A stretch of 64,000 bases of DNA. It comes from Legionella sp. GTDB taxonomy: Bacteria > Pseudomonadota > Gammaproteobacteria > Legionellales > Legionellaceae. Position numbers and translations under genes: made by a program. Below, one piece after another: positions 54,632 to 63,768 of this stretch. Location of the stretch: assembly GCA_031291095.1 (NCBI GenBank), contig JARLJR010000083.1, positions 62,001 to 126,000 on the forward strand, in the 5' to 3' direction. Positions within the stretch are counted from its first letter, which is position 1, and every line of letters begins with the position of its first letter. Under the pieces are notes generated by a model. The model was not told the DNA's origin. It saw only the letters and a program-made list of their open reading frames with translations, and ran no database searches.

Positions 54632-56002
54632 TTATGTAAACTCCTTAGACTTCTTAAATTTATCACTCATTTTATCTTTTACTTGTTTAACTTCCTCTTT
54701 TCCTCCGTCTTGTAAAATATTTGATTGGTCTTCAATATCATACAATCGCATGTGATCGTTATCTACCCCGACGACAAATCTCGTATCTTTCGTAAAATCT
54801 CGGTAACGATTTTTAAGCTGTTTAAACATAACCTGTTCGATAGAACGCAACTCATCTGTGTTAATGATTGCAATGAACAAATCAAGAGTACCATTTAGAC
54901 CATATGATTCTGAAACATCTTCCATATCCAAATCTGATGATTTACCACCGCCACGATTAGTCTGTGTCGCAGTAACAACTGGAAGATCAAATTCCTTTGC
55001 TAATCCTCTAATTTCTTGAGCAACGTTAATAATATATGTGTTGGTGTTTACTGAATGCCCTAACTTTACCCTTGTTGATGCACATAAATTCAAATAATCA
55101 ATGTAGATTATATCCGGGACGAAATTCTCTTTCATTCTTAATTCATGAAGGAGGTGTCTAAAATGTGCAGCTCCGACCGTTCCTTCTGGAAACTCTTTAA
55201 TTTTTAGACGGCCTTTTCCTTTAATTCTATCAATTTTCTTGAGAAACTTTTCCTTTGGTAAAGTGGAAATTTCTTCCAAAGCAATATTGAGTAGATTAGC
55301 ATCGATACGTTGAGCGATCCATTCCTCTGCCATCTCCAATGTAATGTATAGAACATTTTTACCATAGGTTAGATTATAAGCTGCCATATGGGTCATAATT
55401 CGTGTCTTACCGCCATGAGGTGGAGACATGAATGCATTTAGAGTTTTGCCGGGAAGTCCTCCAGCAGTAATTTTATTCAGAATACCAATATCAAAAGGTA
55501 TTCTTGCTTCTGTATTGTTATAAAAATCATAACGTTCTTCGGCGTCGTCAATGTAATCATGTCCGAGCGATGAAGTAAACGAAACACCTAAAGCTTCTTC
55601 TAATAGCTTAGGAATAGCTCCTTTTTGGTGTTCATTATCATTCCCATCAATAATTTCCATTGATTTCATGACAGCATTAAAGATAGCTCTGTCTTGACAC
55701 CACTTCTCGGTCTGATCTTCCAACCACTTAAGATCTGTACTGTCGTCATATTCAAGTGACGACAGTACAGATTTTGCTTGTTCAAATACGCCTTCCGAAA
55801 GTCCTTCCTGATTAGACAATTCAATATAACAAGCTTCTAAGCTTGGAACCTTGTTATATTTTTCTAGATAATTTGAAACTAATTCAAATAATACTTTGTC
55901 TTCTTGGCTCTGATAATAATCAGGCTTAATAAATGGAATAACTTTTCTTGAAAACTCATCAGAATTTAATATATGTGAAAATACTACTTCTTCGAATCGC
56001 AT
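54632..56002 (-). CDS. 41: gp41-like replicative DNA helicase
   Basis: 456 residues (T4: 475). The DnaB-type RecA core has S-P-P-H-G-G-K-T at 193-200 as Walker A, with Ser rather than the usual first Gly or Ala. I-I-Y-I-D-Y-L-N-L is Walker B, T-A-T-Q-T-N-R-G-G and L-K-N-R-Y-R are later motifs. It unwinds the fork together with primase gp61 and loader gp59, both encoded here. Confidence 0.9.
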   Translation of the reverse strand: MRFEEVVFSHILNSDEFSRKVIPFIKPDYYQSQEDKVLFELVSNYLEKYNKVPSLEACYIELSNQEGLSEGVFEQAKSVLSSLEYDDSTDLKWLEDQTEKWCQDRAIFNAVMKSMEIIDGNDNEHQKGAIPKLLEEALGVSFTSSLGHDYIDDAEERYDFYNNTEARIPFDIGILNKITAGGLPGKTLNAFMSPPHGGKTRIMTHMAAYNLTYGKNVLYITLEMAEEWIAQRIDANLLNIALEEISTLPKEKFLKKIDRIKGKGRLKIKEFPEGTVGAAHFRHLLHELRMKENFVPDIIYIDYLNLCASTRVKLGHSVNTNTYIINVAQEIRGLAKEFDLPVVTATQTNRGGGKSSDLDMEDVSESYGLNGTLDLFIAIINTDELRSIEQVMFKQLKNRYRDFTKDTRFVVGVDNDHMRLYDIEDQSNILQDGGKEEVKQVKDKMSDKFKKSKEFT

Positions 56003-56039
56003 GTAATCTCCCGTTGGTTTATTATATTGCTACGAGAAA

Positions 56040-57125
56040 TTACTCATCCGTTTCGTCCTCATGTTCGTCCACAGGATATTCGTCCTCATCTTCCATTGCT
56101 TCGTTAGCAAGCTGATACCGATCAACCACAAAATCTTTAAACTTCTTGGAAGTCAAAATTGGATTCCAAAATTCTTTTGTGTTTGTCGCCTTTACCTTAA
56201 ATGGCTCCCCAATTTCTCCAGTCACTGGATCAACCAATAAATGTTTCCCTTTCTTTTCACCGGGAATGATAATCCCCGCTTCCTGAGCAATTTCAAATAG
56301 ACCAGAATACTTACTGATACCGCTCTTATATCCAACTGTAAACGGGAACTTAGTCTTTTCACGAACAAACCGTGACTTATCAACATTAATTGTATAAGTC
56401 CAACCAGTAATTTCGCCTGTATTAAGATCCTTGACCTGTGCCTTTGTAATAACGAAGATGGTATTGGCAGCGAGTGTTACTTGCTGGCCACCTGGAATTA
56501 CAGTCTTGGCAAACATTTCTAGAGTCTGATAAACGTGATTGATTGCGATAAAAGGAATATCTAGGACTGTTAGATATGGTACAACCACTCTTAGACAAGA
56601 GCGAATCGCCTTTGCGCGAGTCATATCGGCTACAGACTTCTCATCAATAGCATCATCTACTTCCTTCTTGGAAGGAAGTGCACCTAATGAGTCTAGAAAA
56701 ATGAAAACCTTATCACCACGACTTAGTGAACCAAGGCGCTTAACCAAATCAAATTTTAATTCTTCAACATGGAGAATTGGTATATGAATGATTCTATTTG
56801 TATCAAGCTTAAAGAAACTGAAATAAGCAGGTGGTGCACCGAATTCTGAATCATAAAATAAACAAATTGAATCAGGATGCTTGTCCATATAAGCCTTGAG
56901 CATATATAATGCTAGGAGAGTCTTGAAACTCTTGGACATACCAGAAATAACTGAAAAACCAGAAGTTAAACCGCCTTCTGGGTCTCCAGATAATGCAATG
57001 TTTAAAATTGGTAGGTTTGTCTTAATAAATTCTTTGTTATTAAAATACTTTGATTCTGATAACGTTGACGCGATTTTTATTGAACCAGATTTGAGTACGC
57101 GGTCTCTTAGTGTCTGAGTTGCCAT
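56040..57125 (-). CDS. uvsX: UvsX recombinase (RecA-like)
   Basis: 361 residues (T4: 391). Walker A G-M-S-K-S-F-K-T at 62-69 is the UvsX form (G-P-S-K-S-F-K-S in T4). L-F-Y-D-S-E-F-G, F-I-F-L-D-S-L-G and A-I-N-H-V-Y-Q-T are the next RecA motifs, and the tail is very acidic as in T4. It drives recombination-dependent replication and lies just upstream of gp41. Confidence 0.92.
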   Translation of the reverse strand: MATQTLRDRVLKSGSIKIASTLSESKYFNNKEFIKTNLPILNIALSGDPEGGLTSGFSVISGMSKSFKTLLALYMLKAYMDKHPDSICLFYDSEFGAPPAYFSFFKLDTNRIIHIPILHVEELKFDLVKRLGSLSRGDKVFIFLDSLGALPSKKEVDDAIDEKSVADMTRAKAIRSCLRVVVPYLTVLDIPFIAINHVYQTLEMFAKTVIPGGQQVTLAANTIFVITKAQVKDLNTGEITGWTYTINVDKSRFVREKTKFPFTVGYKSGISKYSGLFEIAQEAGIIIPGEKKGKHLLVDPVTGEIGEPFKVKATNTKEFWNPILTSKKFKDFVVDRYQLANEAMEDEDEYPVDEHEDETDE

Positions 57126-57168
57126 TATTCTTCCTTTTGTTTGCTGTTTTATTTTAGTTAAGGAGCTA

Positions 57169-57187
57169 CCTCAACATAGTATTTATA
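57169..57187 (-). promoter_or_regulatory. late promoter before uvsX
   Basis: TATAAATA (57187-57180) about 55 nt before the ATG, followed by a small hairpin TTGAGG-TAGCT-CCTTAA at the expected RNA start. Confidence 0.55.
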
Positions 57188-57193
57188 TGAAAA

Positions 57194-57268
57194 TGGAGTC
57201 CGTCGACGGAATCGAACCGTCATCTTCGGTTTTGCAGACCGACGCATGGGCCATTCTGCTACACGGAC
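57194..57268 (-). tRNA. tRNA-Cys (GCA)
   Basis: 75 nt with TCCA end. Anticodon stem TCGGT/ACCGA around CTGCAAA, T arm GACGG/CCGTC, acceptor GTCCGTG/GACGGAC with one mismatch. Confidence 0.85.
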
Positions 57269-57273
57269 AATTA

Positions 57274-57654
57274 TTATGCTCTACTTACAATCCTATTACC
57301 GTAAACATAGCCATCTCTAATTCTAAGATAACCAGCCGAACCACAAAGTGGACCTAAATCATCATAATAAACAAAGATATCTCGCTCATCTGGAAGAGGA
57401 TTGTATGGTACTGAAAGATCCATAACATAAAACCTGTCGCATGCATCTCGATCATTATAATCTGGACGCTTGCGAACGTCGTCTTGACCTAAAGTTTCAT
57501 TATTAAATTTATATTTCTGTCTTACAAGCTCGTTCATATCTTCTTTTGTAATATTCATTGCCATATGGTCAACGACACGCTTAATCGTATTCTTTGGAAC
57601 AGACTTCATCAACAAACAGCCATCATCAGAAACTCTTACAGATAGTTCACTCAT
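57274..57654 (-). CDS. hypothetical protein (126 aa)
   Basis: Start at the ATG at 57654 (M-S-E-L-S-V-R-V-S-D-D-G-C). R-K-R-P-D-Y-N-D-R-D-A-C-D-R and I-F-V-Y-Y-D-D-L-G are striking polar runs. Lies between two tRNAs in the same direction. No family recognised. Confidence 0.6.
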   Translation of the reverse strand: MSELSVRVSDDGCLLMKSVPKNTIKRVVDHMAMNITKEDMNELVRQKYKFNNETLGQDDVRKRPDYNDRDACDRFYVMDLSVPYNPLPDERDIFVYYDDLGPLCGSAGYLRIRDGYVYGNRIVSRA

Positions 57655-57672
57655 TAACATTTTCCTTTAAAT

Positions 57673-57749
57673 TGGCAAGAGCGCACGGATTCGAACCGTG
57701 GATCGGAGTTTTGGAGACTCCTGCTTTAACCGGGCTAAGCTACACTCCA
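57673..57749 (-). tRNA. tRNA-Trp (CCA)
   Basis: 77 nt with GCCA end. Anticodon stem GGAGT/ACTCC around CTCCAAA, T arm CACGG/CCGTG. First acceptor pair T-T is a mismatch. Confidence 0.8.
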
Positions 57750-58010
57750 TCAATAAGCATTAATTCTTGTCATAAGGTTCATTCTAGCTTCTTTTGCACG
57801 TTCTTCTGTTGGATAATAGAAACTTAAAAGCCTAGAATTATCATAAGAATTAATTACAGTATAAACATCAAAACAATATTCTGTTACATAACCGCTGCCA
57901 TCTTTACGAATATTACTAATTCGAACAATATGTTCGGCCATTAAACCTTCTGTACGAGGATACCTTCCTTCGTCAGTTATATTAAGCATATGCATTTTCA
58001 TATAACTCAC
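57750..58010 (-). CDS. hypothetical protein (86 aa)
   Basis: Starts M-S-Y-M-K-M-H-M-L-N-I-T-D-E-G; beta-rich middle and a helical end (E-E-R-A-K-E-A-R-M-N). The stop directly abuts the 5' end of tRNA-Trp. Overlaps the membrane-protein gene by ATGA. No family recognised. Confidence 0.6.
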   Translation of the reverse strand: MSYMKMHMLNITDEGRYPRTEGLMAEHIVRISNIRKDGSGYVTEYCFDVYTVINSYDNSRLLSFYYPTEERAKEARMNLMTRINAY

Positions 58011-58816
58011 ATTTCCAAAAAGTTATCTCGATTAATAACGACTACCTTACCATCTTTCAAATCACTAGTCAAGCGAGTTTCTTTGAATCCTGAATTTGCT
58101 GCGACTAATAAAGCGACCGCGAGTGGATCGAATACAAGAACAATTAGACTAATAACAAACCTAACCGCCTTTTCAAGTAATGCAGGATCTGATGAACCAT
58201 ATATAATTTCTGCCACATATTTCAATGGTCCGATTTCCAACTCCGCTTTCTTAGTTTGATTATCCAATACAGCTTTTTTAGTCTGGAGATCCCCGATCAC
58301 TTTTTGAATATCCATACGTTTTACGTTCAAGACCTCTCTCTGCTTACGTTGAGTAGTCGCAGCAGAAATTGACGAGTTAACTTTTTTGAGATCCATCAAC
58401 TTATTTACGGAATCATCAATCTGTTTAATCTGAGAATCAAGATCTTTTAGAGTATCCACTTGAAATTTTAGGTTTGACGTCACAGTCACCAGCTCAACAG
58501 AATTTGTCGAACTTAATTGGGATTCCGTTTCTAAGTGCGCCCTTGAAAGATAACCAAAAGCAGAGATTGAATTCGTAACCATCAGGAGACATATAACCAA
58601 AATGAGGTACGTCTTCAATAACTTATTGCTTTTGTGCCAATAAGAATGTAACCACGAAACTGCAGCAACCTTAGCAAATTCTAATGAAGTTGCTAAGGCA
58701 ATAATGACATAATAACTAGATGCTGCAGAAAATAACGCCGTTAGACCGATTACAGATACATATCCTGATATCGATGTAATTGTTAGTGCCGCCAATAATA
58801 CAAGTAAATTAAGCAT
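58007..58816 (-). CDS. membrane protein with central coiled coil (269 aa)
   Basis: Three or four N-terminal helices (first V-L-L-A-A-L-T-I-T-S-I-S-G), a coiled coil of about 100 residues (V-D-T-L-K-D-L-D-S-Q-I-K-Q-I) and a final helix V-R-F-V-I-S-L-I-V-L-V-F. The same architecture is known from T4-like marine phages, role unknown. Its start overlaps the stop of the gene upstream. Confidence 0.65.
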   Translation of the reverse strand: MLNLLVLLAALTITSISGYVSVIGLTALFSAASSYYVIIALATSLEFAKVAAVSWLHSYWHKSNKLLKTYLILVICLLMVTNSISAFGYLSRAHLETESQLSSTNSVELVTVTSNLKFQVDTLKDLDSQIKQIDDSVNKLMDLKKVNSSISAATTQRKQREVLNVKRMDIQKVIGDLQTKKAVLDNQTKKAELEIGPLKYVAEIIYGSSDPALLEKAVRFVISLIVLVFDPLAVALLVAANSGFKETRLTSDLKDGKVVVINRDNFLEM

Positions 58817-59181
58817 TATTCTTCCATAAGAGCGTTAATTTTGTCAATAAACGCCTTGACTTTTTCTGCTCTGCTTGGCCAAGAAATATAAGTCTTATCT
58901 GGGTCTCGTGTTAGGTTCACAAGCAATGGCATAATAAGATCATGGAGAGTCTCTAATTTATGTTTGTATTCAGCAAGTGTACTTTCATGCTTGACCTGCT
59001 GATTAGCAAACTTCTTCTTAAATTCTTCTTCCGTCTTTTGCAATTCTTCAACTACTGGCTTAAATGAAAAGTCCCAATAGTTGTTATCAAAATTAAATTC
59101 TTTTTCTACTTTTGGTGGAGCATCTACTTGATACGTTTCTTCACCTGATTCAAAATTAAAAGCTTCATCTTCTATTCCCAT
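58816..59181 (-). CDS. conserved T4-like phage protein (121 aa)
   Basis: An acidic N-terminus, a charged helix and the ending L-I-M-P-L-L-V-N-L, then P-D-K-T-Y-I-S-W-P-S-R-A-E-K-V, a signature of a short family in T4-like phages. Function unknown. Coupled to the membrane protein gene. Confidence 0.65.
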   Translation of the reverse strand: MGIEDEAFNFESGEETYQVDAPPKVEKEFNFDNNYWDFSFKPVVEELQKTEEEFKKKFANQQVKHESTLAEYKHKLETLHDLIMPLLVNLTRDPDKTYISWPSRAEKVKAFIDKINALMEE

Positions 59182-59212
59182 TATTTGCTCCTTTTATATA
59201 TCATTTCATGTA

Positions 59213-59234
59213 AATAGTAGGTGCTGATCGCGGA
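59213..59234 (+). promoter_or_regulatory. late-like motif plus shared 13-mer before an endonuclease gene
   Basis: TGTAAATA is followed by TGCTGATCGCGGA (59222-59234), the same 13-mer as at about 11854 after TATAAATA. The endonuclease start lies 41 nt further on. Confidence 0.4.
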
Positions 59235-59274
59235 TTGCCGTCCCACCAGCTTTAATTCTTACAAGGAGAATCAC

Positions 59275-59868
59275 ATGACTATTTATAAATTCTATGTCTA
59301 TGCTTACCTACGCGAAGATGGAACTCCATATTATATTGGTAAAGGTTGTGGACGTAGAGCATACATAAAACACGTAAAAATTCCAATTCCAAAAAATAAA
59401 AACAGAATAATTATGATAGAATCAAATCTTTCTGAAATTGGTGCTCTATCAATAGAACGAAGAATGATTCGTTGGTATGGTCGCAAAGATCTTGAAACTG
59501 GTATATTAATTAATCTAACTGATGGTGGAGAAGGTGTATCTGGTTTTAAACACACCGAAGAAACCAAACATAAAATTGGAAAAAGTTCTTCTGGTTTTAA
59601 ACACACTGAAGAAACCAAACATAAAATTGGAAAAGAAAATAAAGGTCATATAGTAACAGAAGAAACAAAACATAAAATTAGTGAATCCCACAAAGGAAAA
59701 ACACATTCCAATAACACCAAACAAAAAATGAGTGAATCCCACAAAGGGGTTAAAAGACTACCACACTCCTTAGAAACTAAACAAAAAATGAGTGAAGATC
59801 GTAAAAGAAAGAAAAGAGGACGATATAATAAAATGTCATCCTCTAATCAAAAAACGATTCAAGAGTAG
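59275..59868 (+). CDS. GIY-YIG homing endonuclease with NUMOD3 repeats
   Basis: 197 residues from the ATG at 59275 ([12 protein letters not shown]) after [17 protein letters not shown] and [11 protein letters not shown] make the nuclease. The tail has five near-identical repeats of the type [11 protein letters not shown], duplicated also at DNA level around 59540-59640. On the plus strand, it overlaps the end of the polymerase gene by 26 bp, tail to tail. Confidence 0.82.
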   Translation: MTIYKFYVYAYLREDGTPYYIGKGCGRRAYIKHVKIPIPKNKNRIIMIESNLSEIGALSIERRMIRWYGRKDLETGILINLTDGGEGVSGFKHTEETKHKIGKSSSGFKHTEETKHKIGKENKGHIVTEETKHKISESHKGKTHSNNTKQKMSESHKGVKRLPHSLETKQKMSEDRKRKKRGRYNKMSSSNQKTIQE

Positions 59869-62350
59869 CACATTTTTCGGTCTTCCATCCCATTGGTCCT
59901 AAAAGGGATCTTAGTGGATCTAGGAAAGTTTTGACAAATTGGGTATCATAATCAACAAATTTATTCAGATCAAATACATCCGGTAACTTTCCGACACATG
60001 CGATCACATTCTCGTTGATACTGTTTGGTTTCTTTAAATAACAGAACTTAATTCTAGAACCTTCGTCAATAGGAGGATACTGTTCCGTTACTTTATACTT
60101 ATGCACCAGATTGTTATAGAGTAAGGATGCACGAACATGCATAGGAGTCCCCTTACCATAAATCATTCTGGCATCTGTGTATTTTTCTAAGTTGTTCACC
60201 CCACGAGGAAAGGCAATTTCTTCAAAAGGCATCTTAAAGAATTTTTCCTTAAAATCTTCAATAAAGGCGATGATGTCATTTTCTTCTTTACGGAGAAGAA
60301 TCGTCACTGCTTCTTTTAACGCTTTTCTAACTACTGCTGGTGTGGACGATTTAACAATCTCAACACCCATTGCCTTTAATTTAGGTTCGTGGAGCCTTAC
60401 ACCTTCGTCATCGATGATATCCATGACGTACTGTTTCTTAGCCCTCCAGACCGCCCGAGAGGCGATTACTTCACGCTTCATAAATAAACACTGCTCGTAA
60501 GCATTCATTTCAATCAAAAGATCGTTCATTGATTGATTAATAATAGGCTGTAACTTTTCCTTAGAGAACTGATCAAGTGCATTTGCAATCTTATTAGTTC
60601 CAGTTAAACCAAGCTTCTTGACTAGGTCATCTAGACAAACATAACATGAATCAGTATCAACAGCAATGATCCAATCCTTGTTTGTTTTCATAATCTTGTT
60701 CAGATAATTATTGATATCTTTCTGAACCCACTGAATAGCAAGCTGACCAGATAAAGTAATTGCTTCTGCTAGGTTAATATCAAAGAATACGAAATGCTCA
60801 TTACCAAGAGCACCATAACATGCATTTAGCTGAATCTTACGAGTCATCTGCATATTATTATAGCGGGAGATTTTCTTTTTCAATTCTGGTGTTGGATTAA
60901 TCTCATATTCTTTCTTTGCTTGCTTCATCAAATTCTTAAAGCGAACGCGGTCATTAAACAGCTTTTCCATCATTTCTGGAATGAAACCATGTATATCCTT
61001 TCGGAAAAGACATAGGTTCGCCGTCATAGAATATTCTTCTGGAATCTCAATTTCGTCTCTGATCATTCCATTCATAATATTTTTTACTGCCGTAAATTCA
61101 TCCACGTCAGTTATACCATGATGTGTTAACTTCTTGACAAATGTATCTGGTGAAATATTATAATGTCTAATCAAAGATGGATACAGGGAAGTGTAATCGA
61201 ATGATACTACATTGTCATATTTTGCAGGGATTGGTTCCTTTACAAAACCACCAATCAGGTCTCTGGTCATCTTGTTAGACCGCTTTGAAGGCATAACAAT
61301 TCCCTTAGAGATCAGATAATTATGGAAGATAATCGTCCACGGTTTAACCGTCGCCAGAGTATCAATATAATTGACCTTGGCATCATATGCTAGATAGAAA
61401 ACCTGCTCGATGAACCCCTGTCGCTCTTCCATCATTTCAATTAGTTCAACGTCTCGGTGGTTATATTCCATAAACTTTTGAAAATCTCTCTTGTGCATAT
61501 CAAAGAGAGAATCGTATTCAGAATAATCGAGTTTCCCGATACCCAAAACTTCATTGGCTACAGTATCAAGTCTGTTATTTTCGCGCTTCTTGTATGAGAA
61601 CTTCTTATCTAAATCCATGTAATCTAGAATTGTGATGCCAGCAATCTCATATTCCAGCTCAAACTTGCCTCGGAAACCATGACCAGTCTTCTCCTTCATT
61701 ACCCTATGAGGAGAGAGTTGATTTGCATATGATTCACCAAGAACAAGAACAATTCTGTTATACAGATAAGGAACATCAAATAAACGAACGTTCCAACCAG
61801 TTACAACATCTGGTATCCATTCTGGCTTGTTCCAATATGTCAAGAACATCTTTAGAAGATGTGCTTCGTCGTCGCACTTAATATATTCTTCAATTGTTGG
61901 GTCGACTGGAGTATAATCACCACAGCCAAAAGATAGATACTTTCCCTTCTTACTGATTGTGATTGCAGTAATTTCTCTTGGGGTATTCTTTGTGTCTAAT
62001 GATTTATCGTTTTCAATATCGATAGACACTACTGAAATTAAATCAGAGTCGAACTCAATTTCACCTTCATACTCATCATTAATATAAGTCTCAAGATAAT
62101 CCTTGATCCCAAAATATTCAAACCCGGCGACGTCATCATACTTTTTACAGAAGTCACGAGCTTCCCAAATCGTATCAAAATTCATCTTATCAACAAACCG
62201 ACCATCAATCGTCCTGTATTCTGTCTCTGTTTTTGATGGAAGGAATAGGTGTGGTTGATATCTTACCTTGCGAGAAAAACGCCGACCATCTTCATAACCA
62301 CGAACTAAGAAAAAATTTCCTTGCTCATATATGTTGGTGTAAAAATTCAA
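59843..62350 (-). CDS. 43: gp43-like family B DNA polymerase
   Basis: 835 residues (T4: 898). Exonuclease motif S-I-D-I-E-N-D with D111 and E113, [13 protein letters not shown], and Y-N-H-R-D-V-E. Polymerase motif A is F-D-Y-T-S-L-Y-P-S near 383, motif B has [12 protein letters not shown], motif C is V-D-T-D-S near 565. The end L-E-S-F-F-D is the expected sliding-clamp contact. It has no inserted intron. It is the replicative polymerase with proofreading. Confidence 0.95.
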   Translation of the reverse strand: MNFYTNIYEQGNFFLVRGYEDGRRFSRKVRYQPHLFLPSKTETEYRTIDGRFVDKMNFDTIWEARDFCKKYDDVAGFEYFGIKDYLETYINDEYEGEIEFDSDLISVVSIDIENDKSLDTKNTPREITAITISKKGKYLSFGCGDYTPVDPTIEEYIKCDDEAHLLKMFLTYWNKPEWIPDVVTGWNVRLFDVPYLYNRIVLVLGESYANQLSPHRVMKEKTGHGFRGKFELEYEIAGITILDYMDLDKKFSYKKRENNRLDTVANEVLGIGKLDYSEYDSLFDMHKRDFQKFMEYNHRDVELIEMMEERQGFIEQVFYLAYDAKVNYIDTLATVKPWTIIFHNYLISKGIVMPSKRSNKMTRDLIGGFVKEPIPAKYDNVVSFDYTSLYPSLIRHYNISPDTFVKKLTHHGITDVDEFTAVKNIMNGMIRDEIEIPEEYSMTANLCLFRKDIHGFIPEMMEKLFNDRVRFKNLMKQAKKEYEINPTPELKKKISRYNNMQMTRKIQLNACYGALGNEHFVFFDINLAEAITLSGQLAIQWVQKDINNYLNKIMKTNKDWIIAVDTDSCYVCLDDLVKKLGLTGTNKIANALDQFSKEKLQPIINQSMNDLLIEMNAYEQCLFMKREVIASRAVWRAKKQYVMDIIDDEGVRLHEPKLKAMGVEIVKSSTPAVVRKALKEAVTILLRKEENDIIAFIEDFKEKFFKMPFEEIAFPRGVNNLEKYTDARMIYGKGTPMHVRASLLYNNLVHKYKVTEQYPPIDEGSRIKFCYLKKPNSINENVIACVGKLPDVFDLNKFVDYDTQFVKTFLDPLRSLLGPMGWKTEKCATLESFFD

Positions 62351-62883
62351 TTAGATTCTCCTAACATCGTTTCCATATCTTTTGTAATTCTTAGAACAAA
62401 TCGAGTATCCATTAACACCTGACCAAGCCTATTTTCACCAGTCCAATTTGAGCTGTCTAAAATTGCATCGTCATCTGAATGTAAACCTACTCCCCAAATA
62501 TTATCAATCGGACTTGCTTCGACTAGTGTCTTTATACCAGTTTCCAATAACTTTTCTCTGAGAAATAAATTCTGTTCAAACTTAGCGAGAACAGCCTGAT
62601 ACATCTTTGATCTGCTTATTTCGTACCACTCTTTTGCATCAAAGCCGATGACTTTACGCCCAAATGCCTTCGCGGACTTGGCGTCTGGTGCCATTATAAT
62701 TTTTGATACCGAAGTAAAATCACCAAAATATTGAGCCTTAAGAGCCATGTAATATTGCTCAGATGAATGAAATTCTACTTCTTCACTATACAGTGGAAAA
62801 GAAAAATTCGCTTTAATTGTGGTCCAGTAAAAGTTGCTTAAAAAGGAACCCCAAAAATAGATATGAGTATCTGTCTCTCTCAT
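62347..62883 (-). CDS. NADAR-family (YbiA-like) glycosidase
   Basis: 178 residues. F-W-G-S-F-L-S-N-F-Y, V-E-F-H-S-S-E-Q-Y-Y-M-A-L-K-A, F-G-R-K-V and the C-terminal N-I-W-G-V-G-L, W-T-G-E-N-R-L-G-Q-V-L-M follow the YbiA/NADAR fold (DUF1768). Members cleave N-glycosidic bonds in riboflavin intermediates or remove ADP-ribose from nucleic acids. A role against DNA ADP-ribosylation defence is possible. Overlaps the polymerase gene by 4 nt. Confidence 0.82.
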   Translation of the reverse strand: MRETDTHIYFWGSFLSNFYWTTIKANFSFPLYSEEVEFHSSEQYYMALKAQYFGDFTSVSKIIMAPDAKSAKAFGRKVIGFDAKEWYEISRSKMYQAVLAKFEQNLFLREKLLETGIKTLVEASPIDNIWGVGLHSDDDAILDSSNWTGENRLGQVLMDTRFVLRITKDMETMLGESN

Positions 62884-63060
62884 TTAAACATCTACCTTAA
62901 CAATTAGACCTTCTCGAATCCACATATCTAACATAATATGTGCTTCTGTTAAATCCGTAGAAAAATAATCTGCGACTGGTATTAATGATTTATAACCAGC
63001 CCTTTCGAGAGCCTTTTCCCAATCCAAGTAATATTCTTCTCTGTTAAATTCTTCACTCAT
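62884..63060 (-). CDS. hypothetical protein (58 aa)
   Basis: Start at the ATG at 63060 (M-S-E-E-F-N-R-E-E-Y-Y-L-D-W-E-K); the longer frame overlaps the deaminase gene. Helical and acidic. No family recognised. Confidence 0.6.
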   Translation of the reverse strand: MSEEFNREEYYLDWEKALERAGYKSLIPVADYFSTDLTEAHIMLDMWIREGLIVKVDV

Positions 63061-63061
63061 A

Positions 63062-63460
63062 TCACGCTGCCTTACATTCAAACTGGTTAGTAACGTCGGT
63101 CGTATAAACAACCTTCTTAATTCCATATTCTTTAATAGCCTTAGAACATCCCTCACAAGGACAAGCCATACCCCAACTATGGTCTTTCTTGACGCGGACA
63201 ATATACATTGTTGCTTTTTTCAAATCGTTTTTAGGAACACGATTGAGCGCATTAATAATGGCTGCATTCTCTGCATGCTTATACAGCGCCATCGGATTCG
63301 GTGCATACTTCTTTTGAAATGGATGCGTTTTATGTTCATTTACACCGAATGAAATAATTTCATTTTTTATTACAATCGCAGCCGCTATCTGTACATTTCC
63401 AAAAAGTTCAACGTCGCATGCCATCTTAGACAGCATATCCATAATTTTTTCCGGTTTCAT
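63062..63460 (-). CDS. cytidine/deoxycytidylate deaminase-like protein
   Basis: 132 residues. K-H-A-E-N-A-A-I carries the zinc His and catalytic Glu, and C-P-C-E-G-C the two Cys. It differs from the dCMP deaminase at 35972 in length and loops; its substrate may be another nucleotide or a base in RNA. Good start context. Confidence 0.78.
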   Translation of the reverse strand: MKPEKIMDMLSKMACDVELFGNVQIAAAIVIKNEIISFGVNEHKTHPFQKKYAPNPMALYKHAENAAIINALNRVPKNDLKKATMYIVRVKKDHSWGMACPCEGCSKAIKEYGIKKVVYTTDVTNQFECKAA

Positions 63461-63475
63461 AATTTACCTGATTTA

Positions 63476-63709
63476 TTACAATCGTCCTTTTGAGACGACC
63501 TGAGACTCATCTACAACATAGATACTATTCGATGATTTGTCAAACAGAAAAACAGCAATTCCGCCATCATCTTCAAGCTGATCTGCTGTATCTAATATAG
63601 TGGCAAAAACATTCTCATCATCTGGATATAAAACAGAATACTCATCTAAACATTGTTCCACAAACTCACGAGTCTTTTTTACACCGCTAACTAAATATTC
63701 TTCTTCCAT
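63476..63709 (-). CDS. hypothetical protein (77 aa)
   Basis: An acidic protein starting M-E-E-E-Y-L-V-S-G-V-K-K. Y-P-D-D-E-N-V-F-A-T-I and G-I-A-V-F-L-F-D-K-S suggest a small alpha/beta fold. No family recognised. Confidence 0.55.
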   Translation of the reverse strand: MEEEYLVSGVKKTREFVEQCLDEYSVLYPDDENVFATILDTADQLEDDGGIAVFLFDKSSNSIYVVDESQVVSKGRL

Positions 63710-63727
63710 ATTAACATTTTCCCTTTG

Positions 63728-63735
63728 TATAAATA
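63728..63735 (+). promoter_or_regulatory. late promoter (TATAAATA)
   Basis: A consensus motif on the plus strand, 34 nt upstream of the gene at 63769. Confidence 0.65.
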
Positions 63736-63768
63736 TTATACCAAACTAACTCTAACCATGGTGTGATT

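Noticed and set aside
59331-59618. Long antisense frames over the GIY-YIG gene at 59275
   Set aside because: They come from the repeated DNA of the NUMOD3 units; no ribosome sites are seen.
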